DNA of 42,385 nt from Candidatus Woesearchaeota archaeon (GCA_013204355.1 JABMOA010000006.1:1-42385), one strand, 5' to 3'; counted from the stretch's first letter, positions 1 through 7,846 are shown. Made by a program: numbers and translations. Notes: generated by a model not told the origin, from the letters alone.

Positions 1-46
1 AGCTTGTTTCCTTCGGGATATCCCGGTTCAAATCCGGGCGCTGGCG
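1..46 (+). tRNA. tRNA 3' part, probably tRNA-Ser (cut by window start)
   Basis: Only the 3' portion is inside the window. A T-arm is clear: CCGGG-type stem at 22-26 and 34-38 around the loop TTCAAAT, then a 7-base acceptor strand CGCTGGC (39-45) and discriminator G46. The sequence before it (about 5-20) can fold as a short hairpin with a TTCG loop, which suggests a long variable arm. A long arm plus G73 favours Ser over Leu (archaeal Leu tRNAs usually have A73). The anticodon lies outside the window, so the identity is inference. Confidence 0.7.
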
Positions 47-54
47 CTTTTTTT
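47..54 (+). terminator. Oligo-T terminator after the tRNA
   Basis: Seven consecutive T residues follow the tRNA 3' end directly. Oligo-T runs are the usual archaeal intrinsic termination signal. The TATA-like TTTTATATAA for the next gene begins just downstream, near 60. Confidence 0.55.
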
Positions 55-90
55 CGTTAATTTTATATAACCTCTAACTCTCAGATCACA

Positions 91-1356
91 ATGCCTAAAA
101 ATCACGTTAAAATAAATCTAATATTGTCAATTATAGTATTACTAGGAATTCTGTTTGTGAATCCTTTGCGTGACCAAGCTGTATCAGTAATTATGCTACT
201 TTCGTTTGTAGTATTAATGATCTCTCTAAAAAAGAAAGAATGGCAAGATGTGATTATCTCTCTAATAACATTACTTTCATTTGGCGTTGCAAAACTAATG
301 TTTGATGTTGATCAACCAATACTTGCTTTGAGGACTGCGGCAATTCTTGCATTTCTATTCTTGAATTATGTATTATTGATAGGTCCGTGGAGCAGGTTTA
401 GCAAAAAGTTTTTACCCTTATATGAATTTAGAAGGCATTTTGGTGTTGCAGCGTTATTACTTGGTTCCGTGCATGCTGCACTTGTCTATGCACATTATTT
501 TACATTTTCATTTATCGCAATCCTTGAAACCGGATTTACATTTTATGGGTTACTGGCCCTTCTAATTATGTTCTGGTTAGGGGTTACAAGTTTGGATTAT
601 CTTCAGAAACATGTTAAACCATTACAGTGGAGTATTTTGCATACTATATTATTTTTAGTGTTTGTGTGGCTAAGTTATTCATTTTATCAGTTCAATCCTA
701 AAACACTGCATCTTGTTGCGTTAGGATTATTTGGTTTATTTTGGATTTCTGTTGCACCATATAGCCTTGCAAAACGATTTATCACACAATGGGTGTTTGG
801 ATGGAAGCAGTTACATGTGCTTGTTCATGTTGCCTATTGGTCTATTGTATTACATGTTGCACTTGGTGTGATTGAAGTTCAGGCTACATGGTTGCAGATT
901 TTATTTTGGGGATTAGTAGCGTTTGTCTTAGGGTCACATCTTGTTGGAATTTGGATGTTGCTTAAGAAAGATCATAAAAAATATGAAACGATTATGAAAG
1001 ATGATAAAAGATTTACTTTGGTTGGAGAATCTAAAGATTTTAAAGAGAATGTTGGACAAAAGTTTGTTGTAAATGATATTCCGATCGCTATTTTTAAATA
1101 TCAGAACAAATTTCTTGCATACAGTAATATCTGTGCTCATCAAAAAGGTCCATTGTCTGAAGGAAAAATAGTGAATGGATATTTAGAATGCCCATGGCAC
1201 AAATTTCAATATTCAGTTAAAGATGGATGTGGGCCAGAAGGATACGATGATGCTGTACCATTTTATGAGGTAATTGAGAAAGAGGACAAGGTATATGTTT
1301 ATATAAATCCTGAACTAAAAGATAAATGTCCACGGAGAAAGAATGATCCTAGATGA
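91..1356 (+). CDS. Ferric reductase-like membrane protein fused to a Rieske [2Fe-2S] domain
   Basis: A 421-residue fusion. Residues 1 to about 300 are hydrophobic with repeated membrane helices and several His residues inside helices (for example in GSVHAALVYAH and QLHVLVHVAYWSIVLHVAL), the pattern of a haem-binding ferric reductase-like/MsrQ-type domain. The C-terminal ~100 residues are a Rieske domain with C-A-H and C-P-W-H ligand pairs. Likely a membrane electron-transfer protein passing electrons between quinol/haem and the iron-sulfur centre; the substrate is unknown. The start sits about 25 bases after the TATA-like TTTTATATAA, consistent with a leaderless transcript. Two tiny genes follow, the first overlapping its end by 14 bases, so the three probably form one transcript. 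Domain calls are confident; the physiological role is not. Confidence 0.85.
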   Translation: MPKNHVKINLILSIIVLLGILFVNPLRDQAVSVIMLLSFVVLMISLKKKEWQDVIISLITLLSFGVAKLMFDVDQPILALRTAAILAFLFLNYVLLIGPWSRFSKKFLPLYEFRRHFGVAALLLGSVHAALVYAHYFTFSFIAILETGFTFYGLLALLIMFWLGVTSLDYLQKHVKPLQWSILHTILFLVFVWLSYSFYQFNPKTLHLVALGLFGLFWISVAPYSLAKRFITQWVFGWKQLHVLVHVAYWSIVLHVALGVIEVQATWLQILFWGLVAFVLGSHLVGIWMLLKKDHKKYETIMKDDKRFTLVGESKDFKENVGQKFVVNDIPIAIFKYQNKFLAYSNICAHQKGPLSEGKIVNGYLECPWHKFQYSVKDGCGPEGYDDAVPFYEVIEKEDKVYVYINPELKDKCPRRKNDPR

Positions 1357-1495
1357 AAAAAAGATTCCTGAACAAAAACATGCAAAGGAAGAAAAGAAGA
1401 AAAAGAAGCAAAATCCATTAGATCATTATCTAGATGAATTGGAAGGTTATGATGAAGGTTGTACACCGAATGATTTGATGTCTTCAGGAGAATAA
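1343..1495 (+). CDS. Small charged protein, function unknown
   Basis: A 50-codon reading frame starting ATG ATC CTA GAT and ending TAA. It overlaps the end of the Rieske gene by 14 bases in another frame, and the next small gene begins one base after its stop. The product has a lysine/glutamate-rich stretch (about residues 11-23) followed by an acidic tail with one Cys. I recognise no family. The tight head-to-tail packing with the redox genes on both sides is the main support for translation. Confidence 0.5.
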   Translation: MILDEKKIPEQKHAKEEKKKKKQNPLDHYLDELEGYDEGCTPNDLMSSGE

Positions 1496-1496
1496 G

Positions 1497-1628
1497 ATGG
1501 AAGAATTTATTATAAGAAAATTTAAGGTGACGTGTTGCAAGTCTTATTTAACACCTAAGGGAAGATGTTATACCTGTCCTGAACGACAGGAGTGGAAGGA
1601 CCCTGATGAAGAGGAAACCTTTTTATAA
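1497..1628 (+). CDS. 43-residue protein with FhuF-like CC-x9-C-x2-C motif
   Basis: Encodes 43 residues containing TCCKSYLTPKGRCYTCP. The spacing is C13-C14-x9-C24-x2-C27-Pro. The C-terminal [2Fe-2S] domain of siderophore-iron reductase FhuF is known for a CC-x10-C-x2-C arrangement, so this looks like that domain as a free-standing mini-protein, one residue shorter in the spacer. It is the third gene of a compact group headed by the ferric reductase-like/Rieske protein, which fits an iron- or electron-transfer role. No other FhuF sequence is present. A zinc-binding knuckle is the alternative. Confidence 0.6.
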   Translation: MEEFIIRKFKVTCCKSYLTPKGRCYTCPERQEWKDPDEEETFL

Positions 1629-1691
1629 CTTCTAAGTTTCATTATTTTATGAAAATTATATATTGGAACCGCACAGAGGTGACAAGATAAA

Positions 1692-2444
1692 ATGAAAATT
1701 ATTAGTTGGAATGTCAATGGCATCAGAGCATGTGTTAAGAAAGGATTCCTAGATTTTGTTGAAAAAGAAAAACCTGACATCATTTGTTTACAAGAAACAA
1801 AAGCACATCCAGATCAAGTTGATGATATGTTACATGATTACCCCCACCATTTCTGGAATGCTGCGGAAAAAAAAGGTTATTCTGGAACTGCAATTTTTTC
1901 TAAGGTTAAACCTATCTCAGTCTTATATGGTGATAAACCAATGGATGATGATCAAGGTCGTGTGATCGCAGTTGAGTTTAGTGATTATTATCTTGTGACT
2001 GTATATACACCTAATTCTAAACGTGGTTTAGTTGGGTTAGATAGAAGAGCGAAATGGGATAAGGAGTTTCATAAATTTTTAATGGATTTGGAAAAGAAGA
2101 AGCCAGTCATTTTCTGTGGTGATTTGAATGTAGCACATACTGAAATTGACCTTGCAAATCCAAAATCAAATTATAATAAGAATGCTGGATACACACAAAA
2201 AGAAATTGATGGGTTAGATAGATATATTGAATCTGGATTTATTGATAGCTTTCGGGAATTTAATAAGGAACCACAAAATTACACGTGGTGGAGTTATATG
2301 TTTCATGCAAGAGATAAGGACATTGGTTGGCGAATTGATTATTTCATGGTTTCTAAGAAATTGAAAAGTAGATTGAAGGATGCATTTATTCTGAAGGATG
2401 TGATGGGTTCTGATCATTGTCCTGTAGGAATTCTTCTAAAATAG
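1692..2444 (+). CDS. xth: Exodeoxyribonuclease III / AP endonuclease
   Basis: 250 residues, full length for the ExoIII (Xth) branch of the exonuclease-endonuclease-phosphatase superfamily. Visible motifs: WNVNGIRA at residues 6-13, LQETK with the metal-binding Glu35, GDLNVAH, the WRIDYF segment and the C-terminal SDHCPV with the catalytic His. It cleaves the backbone at abasic sites in base-excision repair and trims 3' ends. A GAGGTGA ribosome site (about 1677-1683) lies 8 bases before the ATG, and a TATA-like TTATATAT lies just upstream of that, so it has its own promoter. Its 3' end overlaps the convergent gene 2386-2673. Confidence 0.95.
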   Translation: MKIISWNVNGIRACVKKGFLDFVEKEKPDIICLQETKAHPDQVDDMLHDYPHHFWNAAEKKGYSGTAIFSKVKPISVLYGDKPMDDDQGRVIAVEFSDYYLVTVYTPNSKRGLVGLDRRAKWDKEFHKFLMDLEKKKPVIFCGDLNVAHTEIDLANPKSNYNKNAGYTQKEIDGLDRYIESGFIDSFREFNKEPQNYTWWSYMFHARDKDIGWRIDYFMVSKKLKSRLKDAFILKDVMGSDHCPVGILLK

Positions 2445-2673
2445 AACCCCCTTTTACTGGATACAAATTATAATCTGGAGCACAATGTAATTTCATAATT
2501 TCAAATAAATCAAAAGGAACATCTTCACTGAGAATTGTGATGTTATTTCTATATGCATCATTCCTTAATCCTTGAAGAACAAGACCTTGCATAACCCTGT
2601 TTCCTTTTTCATCAAAGATTAGGTATGTTGGTTTTAATCCGTCTTGTTTATATTGAAGGAGATAATGTGTCAT
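2386..2673 (-). CDS. Conserved-looking small protein, function unknown
   Basis: 95 residues, no family recognised. The N-terminal half reads like a small beta-rich domain (THYLLQYKQDGLKPTYLIFDEKG...); the C-terminal tail is acidic and Ser/Pro-rich. The last 59 bases overlap the end of exonuclease III on the other strand, so the tail may be translated junk or the gene may have a shorter homologous core. I see no membrane segment and no metal motif. The reading frame is supported mainly by length and by filling the gap between neighbours. Confidence 0.5.
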   Translation of the reverse strand: MTHYLLQYKQDGLKPTYLIFDEKGNRVMQGLVLQGLRNDAYRNNITILSEDVPFDLFEIMKLHCAPDYNLYPVKGGSILEEFLQDNDQNPSHPSE

Positions 2674-2750
2674 AGATAGTTATAAGATGGGTGTTTTAAA
2701 AAACTTCTGAAAAATAGTACGTAATATTTATAATAAATAGTATCTAAAAT

Positions 2751-3239
2751 ATGTTTATGAACAAAATTCAATCTTTAGCTGTAACGGTTGCATTATTATT
2801 CAATGTGGGTTGTACTACTTCTTTAGATTCTTATAGGAAAGAAACTGGTTACGAAAAACCTCATACGGTTGAAGGATATCATCATTTTGCTGGTTGGTGT
2901 AAAAAGACTGGCAGAATTGAAGATCAAATCTGGGCACATCAAGAAGCAGTGAGAAAATTACCGAATGGGAGTGAAGCAGAAATTACTGAAAGAATTGAAT
3001 TAGGACAAAGTTACTTGACTTTACTAAAAGATTTTCAATTAAATATCAGCACAAACAGATATTCTTCTGATGTTAAAGATACTTGGATTAAAGCAAGAAA
3101 TAAGTGTGTTGAAGCAAAAGAAAATTCTAATTTAATCCCGCCAAAAGAAATTCGGTTTTATGGAACACGAGAAGAGATAGATTATTTATGTGATAAATTT
3201 AATCATCAAAAAACATTTAGAGATTTCCAGACTTTTTAG
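2751..3239 (+). CDS. Predicted lipoprotein, function unknown
   Basis: 162 residues. The N-terminus has a short basic part, a hydrophobic stretch (SLAVTVALLFNVG) and a Cys in lipobox-like context (FNVGC, Cys21), followed by Thr/Ser-rich sequence, so export and lipid anchoring are likely. The mature part is helical and charged with no recognised domain. A TATA-like ATATTTATAATA (about 2724-2735) sits the right distance upstream for a leaderless start at 2751; the ATG six bases later is an equal alternative. Its 3' end overlaps the convergent DUF483 gene by 23 bases. Confidence 0.65.
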   Translation: MFMNKIQSLAVTVALLFNVGCTTSLDSYRKETGYEKPHTVEGYHHFAGWCKKTGRIEDQIWAHQEAVRKLPNGSEAEITERIELGQSYLTLLKDFQLNISTNRYSSDVKDTWIKARNKCVEAKENSNLIPPKEIRFYGTREEIDYLCDKFNHQKTFRDFQTF

Positions 3240-3825
3240 ACCATAGTTCTTTCATCATTTCTTTTGCACGTTTGGGGTCATGAGCTGTAATGATATCAAG
3301 ATTCATACGTGCAATTTTCATACTTTCATGACAATCAGTATCACAAGGAAAATGAGAAATTAAAACACTATCCTTGTCTCGTTTAGAGAGATTTGTCCAT
3401 GGATTTGTAGGTTGTTTTTGAAGATCTGTATATATGTCTGAAAAATGTTTTGTGAAATATTCCACACAACATTTTGGGTATCCCAAGACTTTTCCTAACT
3501 CTCCAGAATTATTCATCATTTCATGATATGCTGCAAGCCATGATTTTTCTTCATCTTTAGAAATATACACAAAGAACATACCAGGACGTTTATCTGTTTC
3601 AGGAATACGAATACCCTTATTGGAATAGGAAGAATCATCTGCAAGAATTACTTTAAATCGTGATTTGACAAGGTAAAGATGATGTTTTTTGCAATATGAT
3701 TCTACTTGTGGTAATTCATGATCATAGAATCCTTGTCTCACAACTTTTTTTGCCCCATCTTGAAGAAATAATATTTCTTGTGCTTTTGTTTTAGATCCAA
3801 ATATAAGGGAGAGTTTTTTAATCAT
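3217..3825 (-). CDS. DUF483-like protein
   Basis: 202 residues. The central segment LGYPKCCVEYF, followed downstream by HFPCDTDCHES, matches my memory of the DUF483 family, known mostly from archaea and without an established function. The conserved CC and the C-x3-C pair suggest a metal or iron-sulfur site; this is inference. The N-terminal 90 residues look like a separate alpha/beta part. The gene starts 28 bases before the divergent membrane protein start at 3853, so the two probably share an intergenic promoter zone. Confidence 0.65.
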   Translation of the reverse strand: MIKKLSLIFGSKTKAQEILFLQDGAKKVVRQGFYDHELPQVESYCKKHHLYLVKSRFKVILADDSSYSNKGIRIPETDKRPGMFFVYISKDEEKSWLAAYHEMMNNSGELGKVLGYPKCCVEYFTKHFSDIYTDLQKQPTNPWTNLSKRDKDSVLISHFPCDTDCHESMKIARMNLDIITAHDPKRAKEMMKELWSKKSGNL

Positions 3826-3852
3826 ACAATACGAAAGTTTATTAATTATAAA

Positions 3853-4554
3853 ATGATTTCTATTCTTATGACTTTACTTATTAAAGATAAAAAAATGGAT
3901 GATGTTGATCGGTTTCAATTAATTTTATCATATTTTATGCAATTGATAGTGATTGTTGGAATTTTTATTTTTGCTGTTAGAAGCAATTGGATTAATATGG
4001 TTGCTTGTCTTGGAATTTTATTTCTTACATTTCTTCCTGCAATTGTAAGAAGAAGATATCATGTGTATTTCCCTCTTGAAATTGATTTTGTTGTAATTGG
4101 ATTTATTTTTGCAGCTATTTTTCTGGGAGAAATCCATGGATATTATACAAGATTTTGGTGGTGGGATAGTGTACTTCACATGGGTTCCGGTTTATTATTG
4201 GGGTTAACAGGTTTTCTTTTGATATATATTCTTAATGAGGAAAAAAAAGTTCATGTGAAAATGAAACCAGGATTCGTCGCATTATTTGCGTTTGCATTCG
4301 CTGTGATGATGGGCGGGATCTGGGAAATCTTTGAATTTAGTATGGATGGTTTCTTTGGATTAAACATGCAGAAATCAGGATTAATTGATACGATGTGGGA
4401 TTTAATTGTCGATACGGCCGGTGCTTTAGTAATTGCATTGTTAGGTTATTTCTATTTGAAGAAAGGAAATTCGTTTATTTTTGATAGAATCGTTCACAGG
4501 TTTGTAAAAAGGAATCCTCAGTTATTTAAGATGAAGATAAAAAAGAAAAAGTAG
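3853..4554 (+). CDS. Polytopic membrane protein, YjdF/DUF2238-like
   Basis: 233 residues from the ATG at 3853, chosen because it follows the A/T-rich TTAATTATAAA and avoids overlap with the divergent gene; ATGs at 3868 and 3895 are possible. At least five hydrophobic segments. The polar motifs inside them, WWDSVLHMGSGLLLG and GGIWEIFEFSMD followed by DTMWDLIVDTAGA, resemble the D-x3-H and E-x3-E pattern of YjdF/DUF2238 membrane proteins, whose function is not established. The C-terminus is strongly basic (KMKIKKKK), expected to be cytoplasmic. Confidence 0.6.
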   Translation: MISILMTLLIKDKKMDDVDRFQLILSYFMQLIVIVGIFIFAVRSNWINMVACLGILFLTFLPAIVRRRYHVYFPLEIDFVVIGFIFAAIFLGEIHGYYTRFWWWDSVLHMGSGLLLGLTGFLLIYILNEEKKVHVKMKPGFVALFAFAFAVMMGGIWEIFEFSMDGFFGLNMQKSGLIDTMWDLIVDTAGALVIALLGYFYLKKGNSFIFDRIVHRFVKRNPQLFKMKIKKKK

Positions 4555-4618
4555 ATTCTTTAAAAAATGAACAAAAATAACTAAAACATTTTTAAAATAA
4601 AGAATAAAAATGAACTAA

Positions 4619-5872
4619 ATGTTATGTTCAATAGATTTGCTCCCCACACCACAAGGTTATAAAATTGTTGAAATAAATGGTATTAGTTCTGGGATGAAAG
4701 GATTTTGTGAGGTTTATGGAGATAATAGAGTACAAGAAAAAATATTCTCAATGTTAAGAGAAAGATATGGCACACTCTCAATGAATTTGGGTTATAGTTC
4801 TTGGCTAGAGTTAGAAGAGAAAAGAGCAGAGTATGCCTTAGATCATCCCTTCAAACATCGGTTAGAGAATTTATTCTCAATAATGTCACATAAAACTGGA
4901 ATTACAAAGAAATTACATCATTATAGTTATTCAAAACAACCCTATGTTAATTCTGATAAAGCATTAAATTCATGGGAATTTCAAAATGCTCCAAAAAATG
5001 AACCAATTGAGCTTCCATTTGAACATTATATCTGGCAAGATTCGTATATTATGAATTATGTTAATTCACGAGAAAAACATCCTAATGTTAATCCATTTTT
5101 TTTGGAAGAAATTTTAAATAACAAATTTTTAACATATAGGTTACTTAAGGATTCTACAATTAAAGATTATTTAATTCCAAGTGCACTTACAGGTTTAGGG
5201 TTTTCATATGGAAAAGACATTAATTCTGTTTTGGAAAATGGTGAACAAGATTTTGTAATCAAACCGATACGAGGGATTCAAGGGATTGGTGTTGAATTTG
5301 TAAAAAGAGAGAGAGTTGAGTACGAGAGAAGTTTAGAAGGATCAATGGCTTCTTTAAAATATTCACTATTTGATTTAGTGAAAGAGAACTTACTTAAACA
5401 GATTATAGATTTTGATAAAGAAATACCATATGTTGAAGACATGGTAGACAAGGGAGATTTACGGTTTGGGAATTCTCTTGCAATTATCCAACCATTTTTA
5501 GATACAAGAACAAACATTGATGGAGAAGATTATTTTCAATCAATTAGAGCAATTGTGTGTAATGGAGAATTTGTTGATGCATATACGCGTTATAGTAAAA
5601 ATCCATGTGTAAATTTATCACAAGATGCTAAAGCACGATTATTTGAAGGTGATATAGCACAAATCTGTGAAGATGTTGTTGAAACGCTATGTGAGTCTCT
5701 AACTGAGCAAATAAGAAAAGAAATAGAAAATTCTAATTTTAAAGATACTGATTTGCAATTATGGAAAGAATATGTTGAAGAAAGAGGAAGAACATCTCGT
5801 GAAGAGAGAGTTTCTCGCGTTATGAGGGATGGAATTAATGAGTTTATTAAAATGTTATATTTTCAAAAATGA
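4619..5872 (+). CDS. ATP-grasp family protein, apparently circularly permuted
   Basis: 417 residues. FVIKPIRGIQGIGVEFV (about residue 212) is an ATP-grasp nucleotide-binding segment and IIQPFLDTR...YFQSIRAIVCNGEFVDAY continues the fold. The Glu-x-Asn metal motif that normally closes an ATP-grasp domain instead appears near the N-terminus (KIVEINGISSGMKGF), as in glutathionylspermidine synthase and other permuted ATP-grasp enzymes. It probably ligates a carboxylate to an amine or thiol using ATP; the substrate is unknown. An in-frame TAA lies immediately before the ATG, so it cannot extend upstream; compared with homologues it might lack an N-terminal piece. TATA-like sequence at about 4590-4605. 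Confidence 0.65.
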   Translation: MLCSIDLLPTPQGYKIVEINGISSGMKGFCEVYGDNRVQEKIFSMLRERYGTLSMNLGYSSWLELEEKRAEYALDHPFKHRLENLFSIMSHKTGITKKLHHYSYSKQPYVNSDKALNSWEFQNAPKNEPIELPFEHYIWQDSYIMNYVNSREKHPNVNPFFLEEILNNKFLTYRLLKDSTIKDYLIPSALTGLGFSYGKDINSVLENGEQDFVIKPIRGIQGIGVEFVKRERVEYERSLEGSMASLKYSLFDLVKENLLKQIIDFDKEIPYVEDMVDKGDLRFGNSLAIIQPFLDTRTNIDGEDYFQSIRAIVCNGEFVDAYTRYSKNPCVNLSQDAKARLFEGDIAQICEDVVETLCESLTEQIRKEIENSNFKDTDLQLWKEYVEERGRTSREERVSRVMRDGINEFIKMLYFQK

Positions 5873-5987
5873 GATTATCAAAAATCTAATCCCAAACAAT
5901 CAAAATCATACTCATCCTCAGGCTACTTACATATATTCCATAATGGATTTACGTTGGGGCTCATCATTGGATCTTGAGAGATTAGAG

Positions 5988-6143
5988 CGGACCTGGGAGG
6001 ACATTCAGAAAAACTCTGCTTTTCTAATGCGAAAGCGTAGCTTCTCGTTCGAACCCCCGATCTATTCCTTACTTCCCATAATTGAGTAGGAGGGAATCGC
6101 CTTTTCTGGTCAATTAATGATATCCAGGCTGGGCCACAGGTCC
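5988..6143 (-). tRNA. tRNA-Arg(CCT) with three introns
   Basis: Read on the minus strand from 6143. Acceptor GGACCTG (6143-6137) pairs with CAGGTCC (5995-5989), discriminator G5988. Three introns are needed to make a normal tRNA. Intron 1, 6121-6104 (18 nt), D-loop: central helix CTGG/CCAG with 3-nt bulges ATA and AAA. Intron 2, 6086-6070 (17 nt), canonical site 37/38 after anticodon CCT (6090-6088); stem ATTCC/GGAAT; its central helix has one mismatch. Intron 3, 6047-6002 (46 nt), T-loop 59/60: outer helix is the T-stem GGGGG/CCTCC, central helix TTCG/TGAA, bulges AAC and TGT, inner helix GAGAA/TTTTC, a full BHB motif. Spliced length is 75 nt with T-loop TTCGAAT, D-stem GCCC/AGGC and G15-C48. 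The body matches archaeal tRNA-Arg. Confidence 0.9.
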
Positions 6144-6168
6144 ACAATGATGAAAAAAGGGAGGTTCT

Positions 6169-6176
6169 TATTTATA
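6169..6176 (-). promoter_or_regulatory. TATA box of tRNA-Arg(CCT)
   Basis: TATAAATA on the minus strand, 26-33 bases upstream of the tRNA 5' end at 6143, the usual archaeal TATA position. It supports the assigned 5' end. Confidence 0.6.
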
Positions 6177-6221
6177 GTTTGTGGGTAAAGATTTAAAAAT
6201 GGAAATATAAACTAATCCTAC

Positions 6222-6554
6222 ATGAAATTATACAGAGGCATGAGTGATGTAGAATTATCTGATTGGGTTGAAAATGAAAGATCAATTCCAAAAGAAAAAT
6301 ATTTTACCTGTTGTCCAGAAGAAGCAATTGGTTTAGGAAAATTCTATTTGAGAAGTGGAAATTTAATTATTCTTCAAGTTCAAGCAGATGATTATTTTAC
6401 TGCATTTCATAATACTGATTCAAAAGGAGCAGGATATTGGTATGAAAATAAAAATAAAATATCTTTGGATGAAATTATCTTTGATATTCTCACCCCAAAA
6501 GAAGCTATGGCTTATAACGTTCCATTGTCCGTGGGAAAGGGATCGCATCTTTAA
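6222..6554 (+). CDS. Small protein, possibly ADP-ribosyltransferase-fold-like
   Basis: 110 residues. The opening LYRGMSD, the middle YFTCCPEEAIGLGKFY and the later SLDEIIFDILTP loosely follow the R ... S/T ... E layout of small ADP-ribosyltransferase-like domains, in which an N-terminal Y-R-G segment contributes the NAD-binding Arg. This is only pattern resemblance; the classic STS and E-x-E motifs are not clear. Stand-alone, with TATA-like sequence upstream (about 6190-6205). Its last 50 bases overlap the convergent asnS end. Function should be treated as unknown. Confidence 0.55.
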   Translation: MKLYRGMSDVELSDWVENERSIPKEKYFTCCPEEAIGLGKFYLRSGNLIILQVQADDYFTAFHNTDSKGAGYWYENKNKISLDEIIFDILTPKEAMAYNVPLSVGKGSHL

Positions 6555-7806
6555 TTGAATCTAATCCACAAATCCATTTGATTACACGTTCTACACCTAA
6601 ACCAAAACCACCGTGTGGAACACTTCCGTATCTCCGTGTGTCAAGATAAAATTCGTATTCTTCTGGTTTCTCGCCATCAGCAATAAGACGTTGTTTAACT
6701 TTTTCAATATCATGTTCCCTATGAGACCCACCAATAATTTCGCCATGTCCTTCTGGTGCTAAGAAATCACATCCTTGCACAACTTTTGGATCCTTAGGGT
6801 CTTCAGTCATGTAGAATGCTTTTACTGCTTTTGGATAATGTGTTACGATTATTGGAACATCATATAATAATGTTAATTTTTCTTCTTCAATTGTTCTAAG
6901 ATCTTTACCCCAAGGTACATCCATTTCACATTTATCTTTCAGAATCTTAAGTGCTTCTGTATATGTCATTCGTATAAATGGTTTTTTCACAGTTGGTTCA
7001 AGAAGTTTCCAATCTCGTTCAATTGTTTCTAATTCTGGTTTGTGTTTTTCTAATACTACTTTGACTACATGTTTTAGTAATGCTTCTCCGTGATCTTGAA
7101 TATCTTTAAAGTCAGCCCACGCCATTTCCATTTCTGCATGCCAGTATTCTGTTAAATGTCTACTTGTTTTTGATTTTTCTGCACGGAAAGATGGTGAGAT
7201 CGTATAAATTTTTTCTAATCCAAAAATTGCTGGTTCTGCATACAACTGCCATGTTTGTGCTAAGAACACATCTTTCTTTCCAAAATAGTCAACGGAAAAT
7301 AAATCTGAACCACCTTCACATTGGACTGCTTGGAAGATTGGGGAATGATATTCATAGAACCCTGCTCCTTTGAAATATTCATCAATTGCGCCAAAAACGG
7401 TTGATCTGATTTTAAGAATTGCAATCATTTTTTGTGAACGTAACCATAAATGTCTATGGTCTGCAAGATGTTCAATTGATGTATCTTTTGTAATTGGAAA
7501 TTTATCAGATGTTCCCACAATGTCTAACTTTTCTACTTGTACTTCAAATCCTGTTGGTGCGCGTTCATCTTTCTTAATTTCACCGGTAATCATGATAGAG
7601 GATTCTACTTGTAACTTATCAATATCATCCCATTGTTTCTCAAATTGATCTCGTTTTAAGACACACTGAATAAGTTGTGTAGAATCTCTAAGTACAATAA
7701 ATTTAAGTTTAGAACTTCCTCGTTCTCTATGAACCCAGCCTCGTAGGGAAACTTTTCCTGTGCCGATGTCCATTGCGTCCTTGATTTGAATGTATTTTGT
7801 TGCCAT
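6505..7806 (-). CDS. asnS: Asparaginyl-tRNA synthetase
   Basis: 433 residues, class II synthetase of the Asp/Asn/Lys group. N-terminal OB-fold anticodon-binding domain (about 1-110: SLRGWVHRERG...). Motif 2 reads FRAEKSKTSRHLTEYWHAEMEMAW and motif 3 GFGLGVERVIKWICGL...IPFPRT. The LTEYW and IPFPRT wording and the LYAE segment fit AsnRS; archaeal AspRS has LNEF and VLFPR. It charges tRNA-Asn directly with asparagine. asnB lies just upstream on the same strand (40-base gap), so enzyme and substrate supply are likely co-transcribed. Short TATA-like sequence in that gap may also give independent expression. Confidence 0.9.
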   Translation of the reverse strand: MATKYIQIKDAMDIGTGKVSLRGWVHRERGSSKLKFIVLRDSTQLIQCVLKRDQFEKQWDDIDKLQVESSIMITGEIKKDERAPTGFEVQVEKLDIVGTSDKFPITKDTSIEHLADHRHLWLRSQKMIAILKIRSTVFGAIDEYFKGAGFYEYHSPIFQAVQCEGGSDLFSVDYFGKKDVFLAQTWQLYAEPAIFGLEKIYTISPSFRAEKSKTSRHLTEYWHAEMEMAWADFKDIQDHGEALLKHVVKVVLEKHKPELETIERDWKLLEPTVKKPFIRMTYTEALKILKDKCEMDVPWGKDLRTIEEEKLTLLYDVPIIVTHYPKAVKAFYMTEDPKDPKVVQGCDFLAPEGHGEIIGGSHREHDIEKVKQRLIADGEKPEEYEFYLDTRRYGSVPHGGFGLGVERVIKWICGLDSIKDAIPFPRTMERYKP

Positions 7807-7846
7807 ATTTTGTTATATTTTATGATATTATAAAAAGGTTTACCCC

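Noticed and set aside
3778..3852. Upstream start for the YjdF-like gene
   Set aside because: It would overlap the divergent DUF483 gene and adds a Cys-rich segment unlike the rest; ATG 3853 fits the promoter better.
5829..6147. Reading frames on both strands over the tRNA-Arg(CCT) gene
   Set aside because: They run through a tRNA whose exons and introns account for the sequence; codon content is unlike the neighbouring genes.
6505..7806. Aspartyl-tRNA synthetase
   Set aside because: Motifs 2 and 3 and the neighbouring asparagine synthetase favour AsnRS; archaeal AspRS wording (LNEF, VLFPR) is absent.
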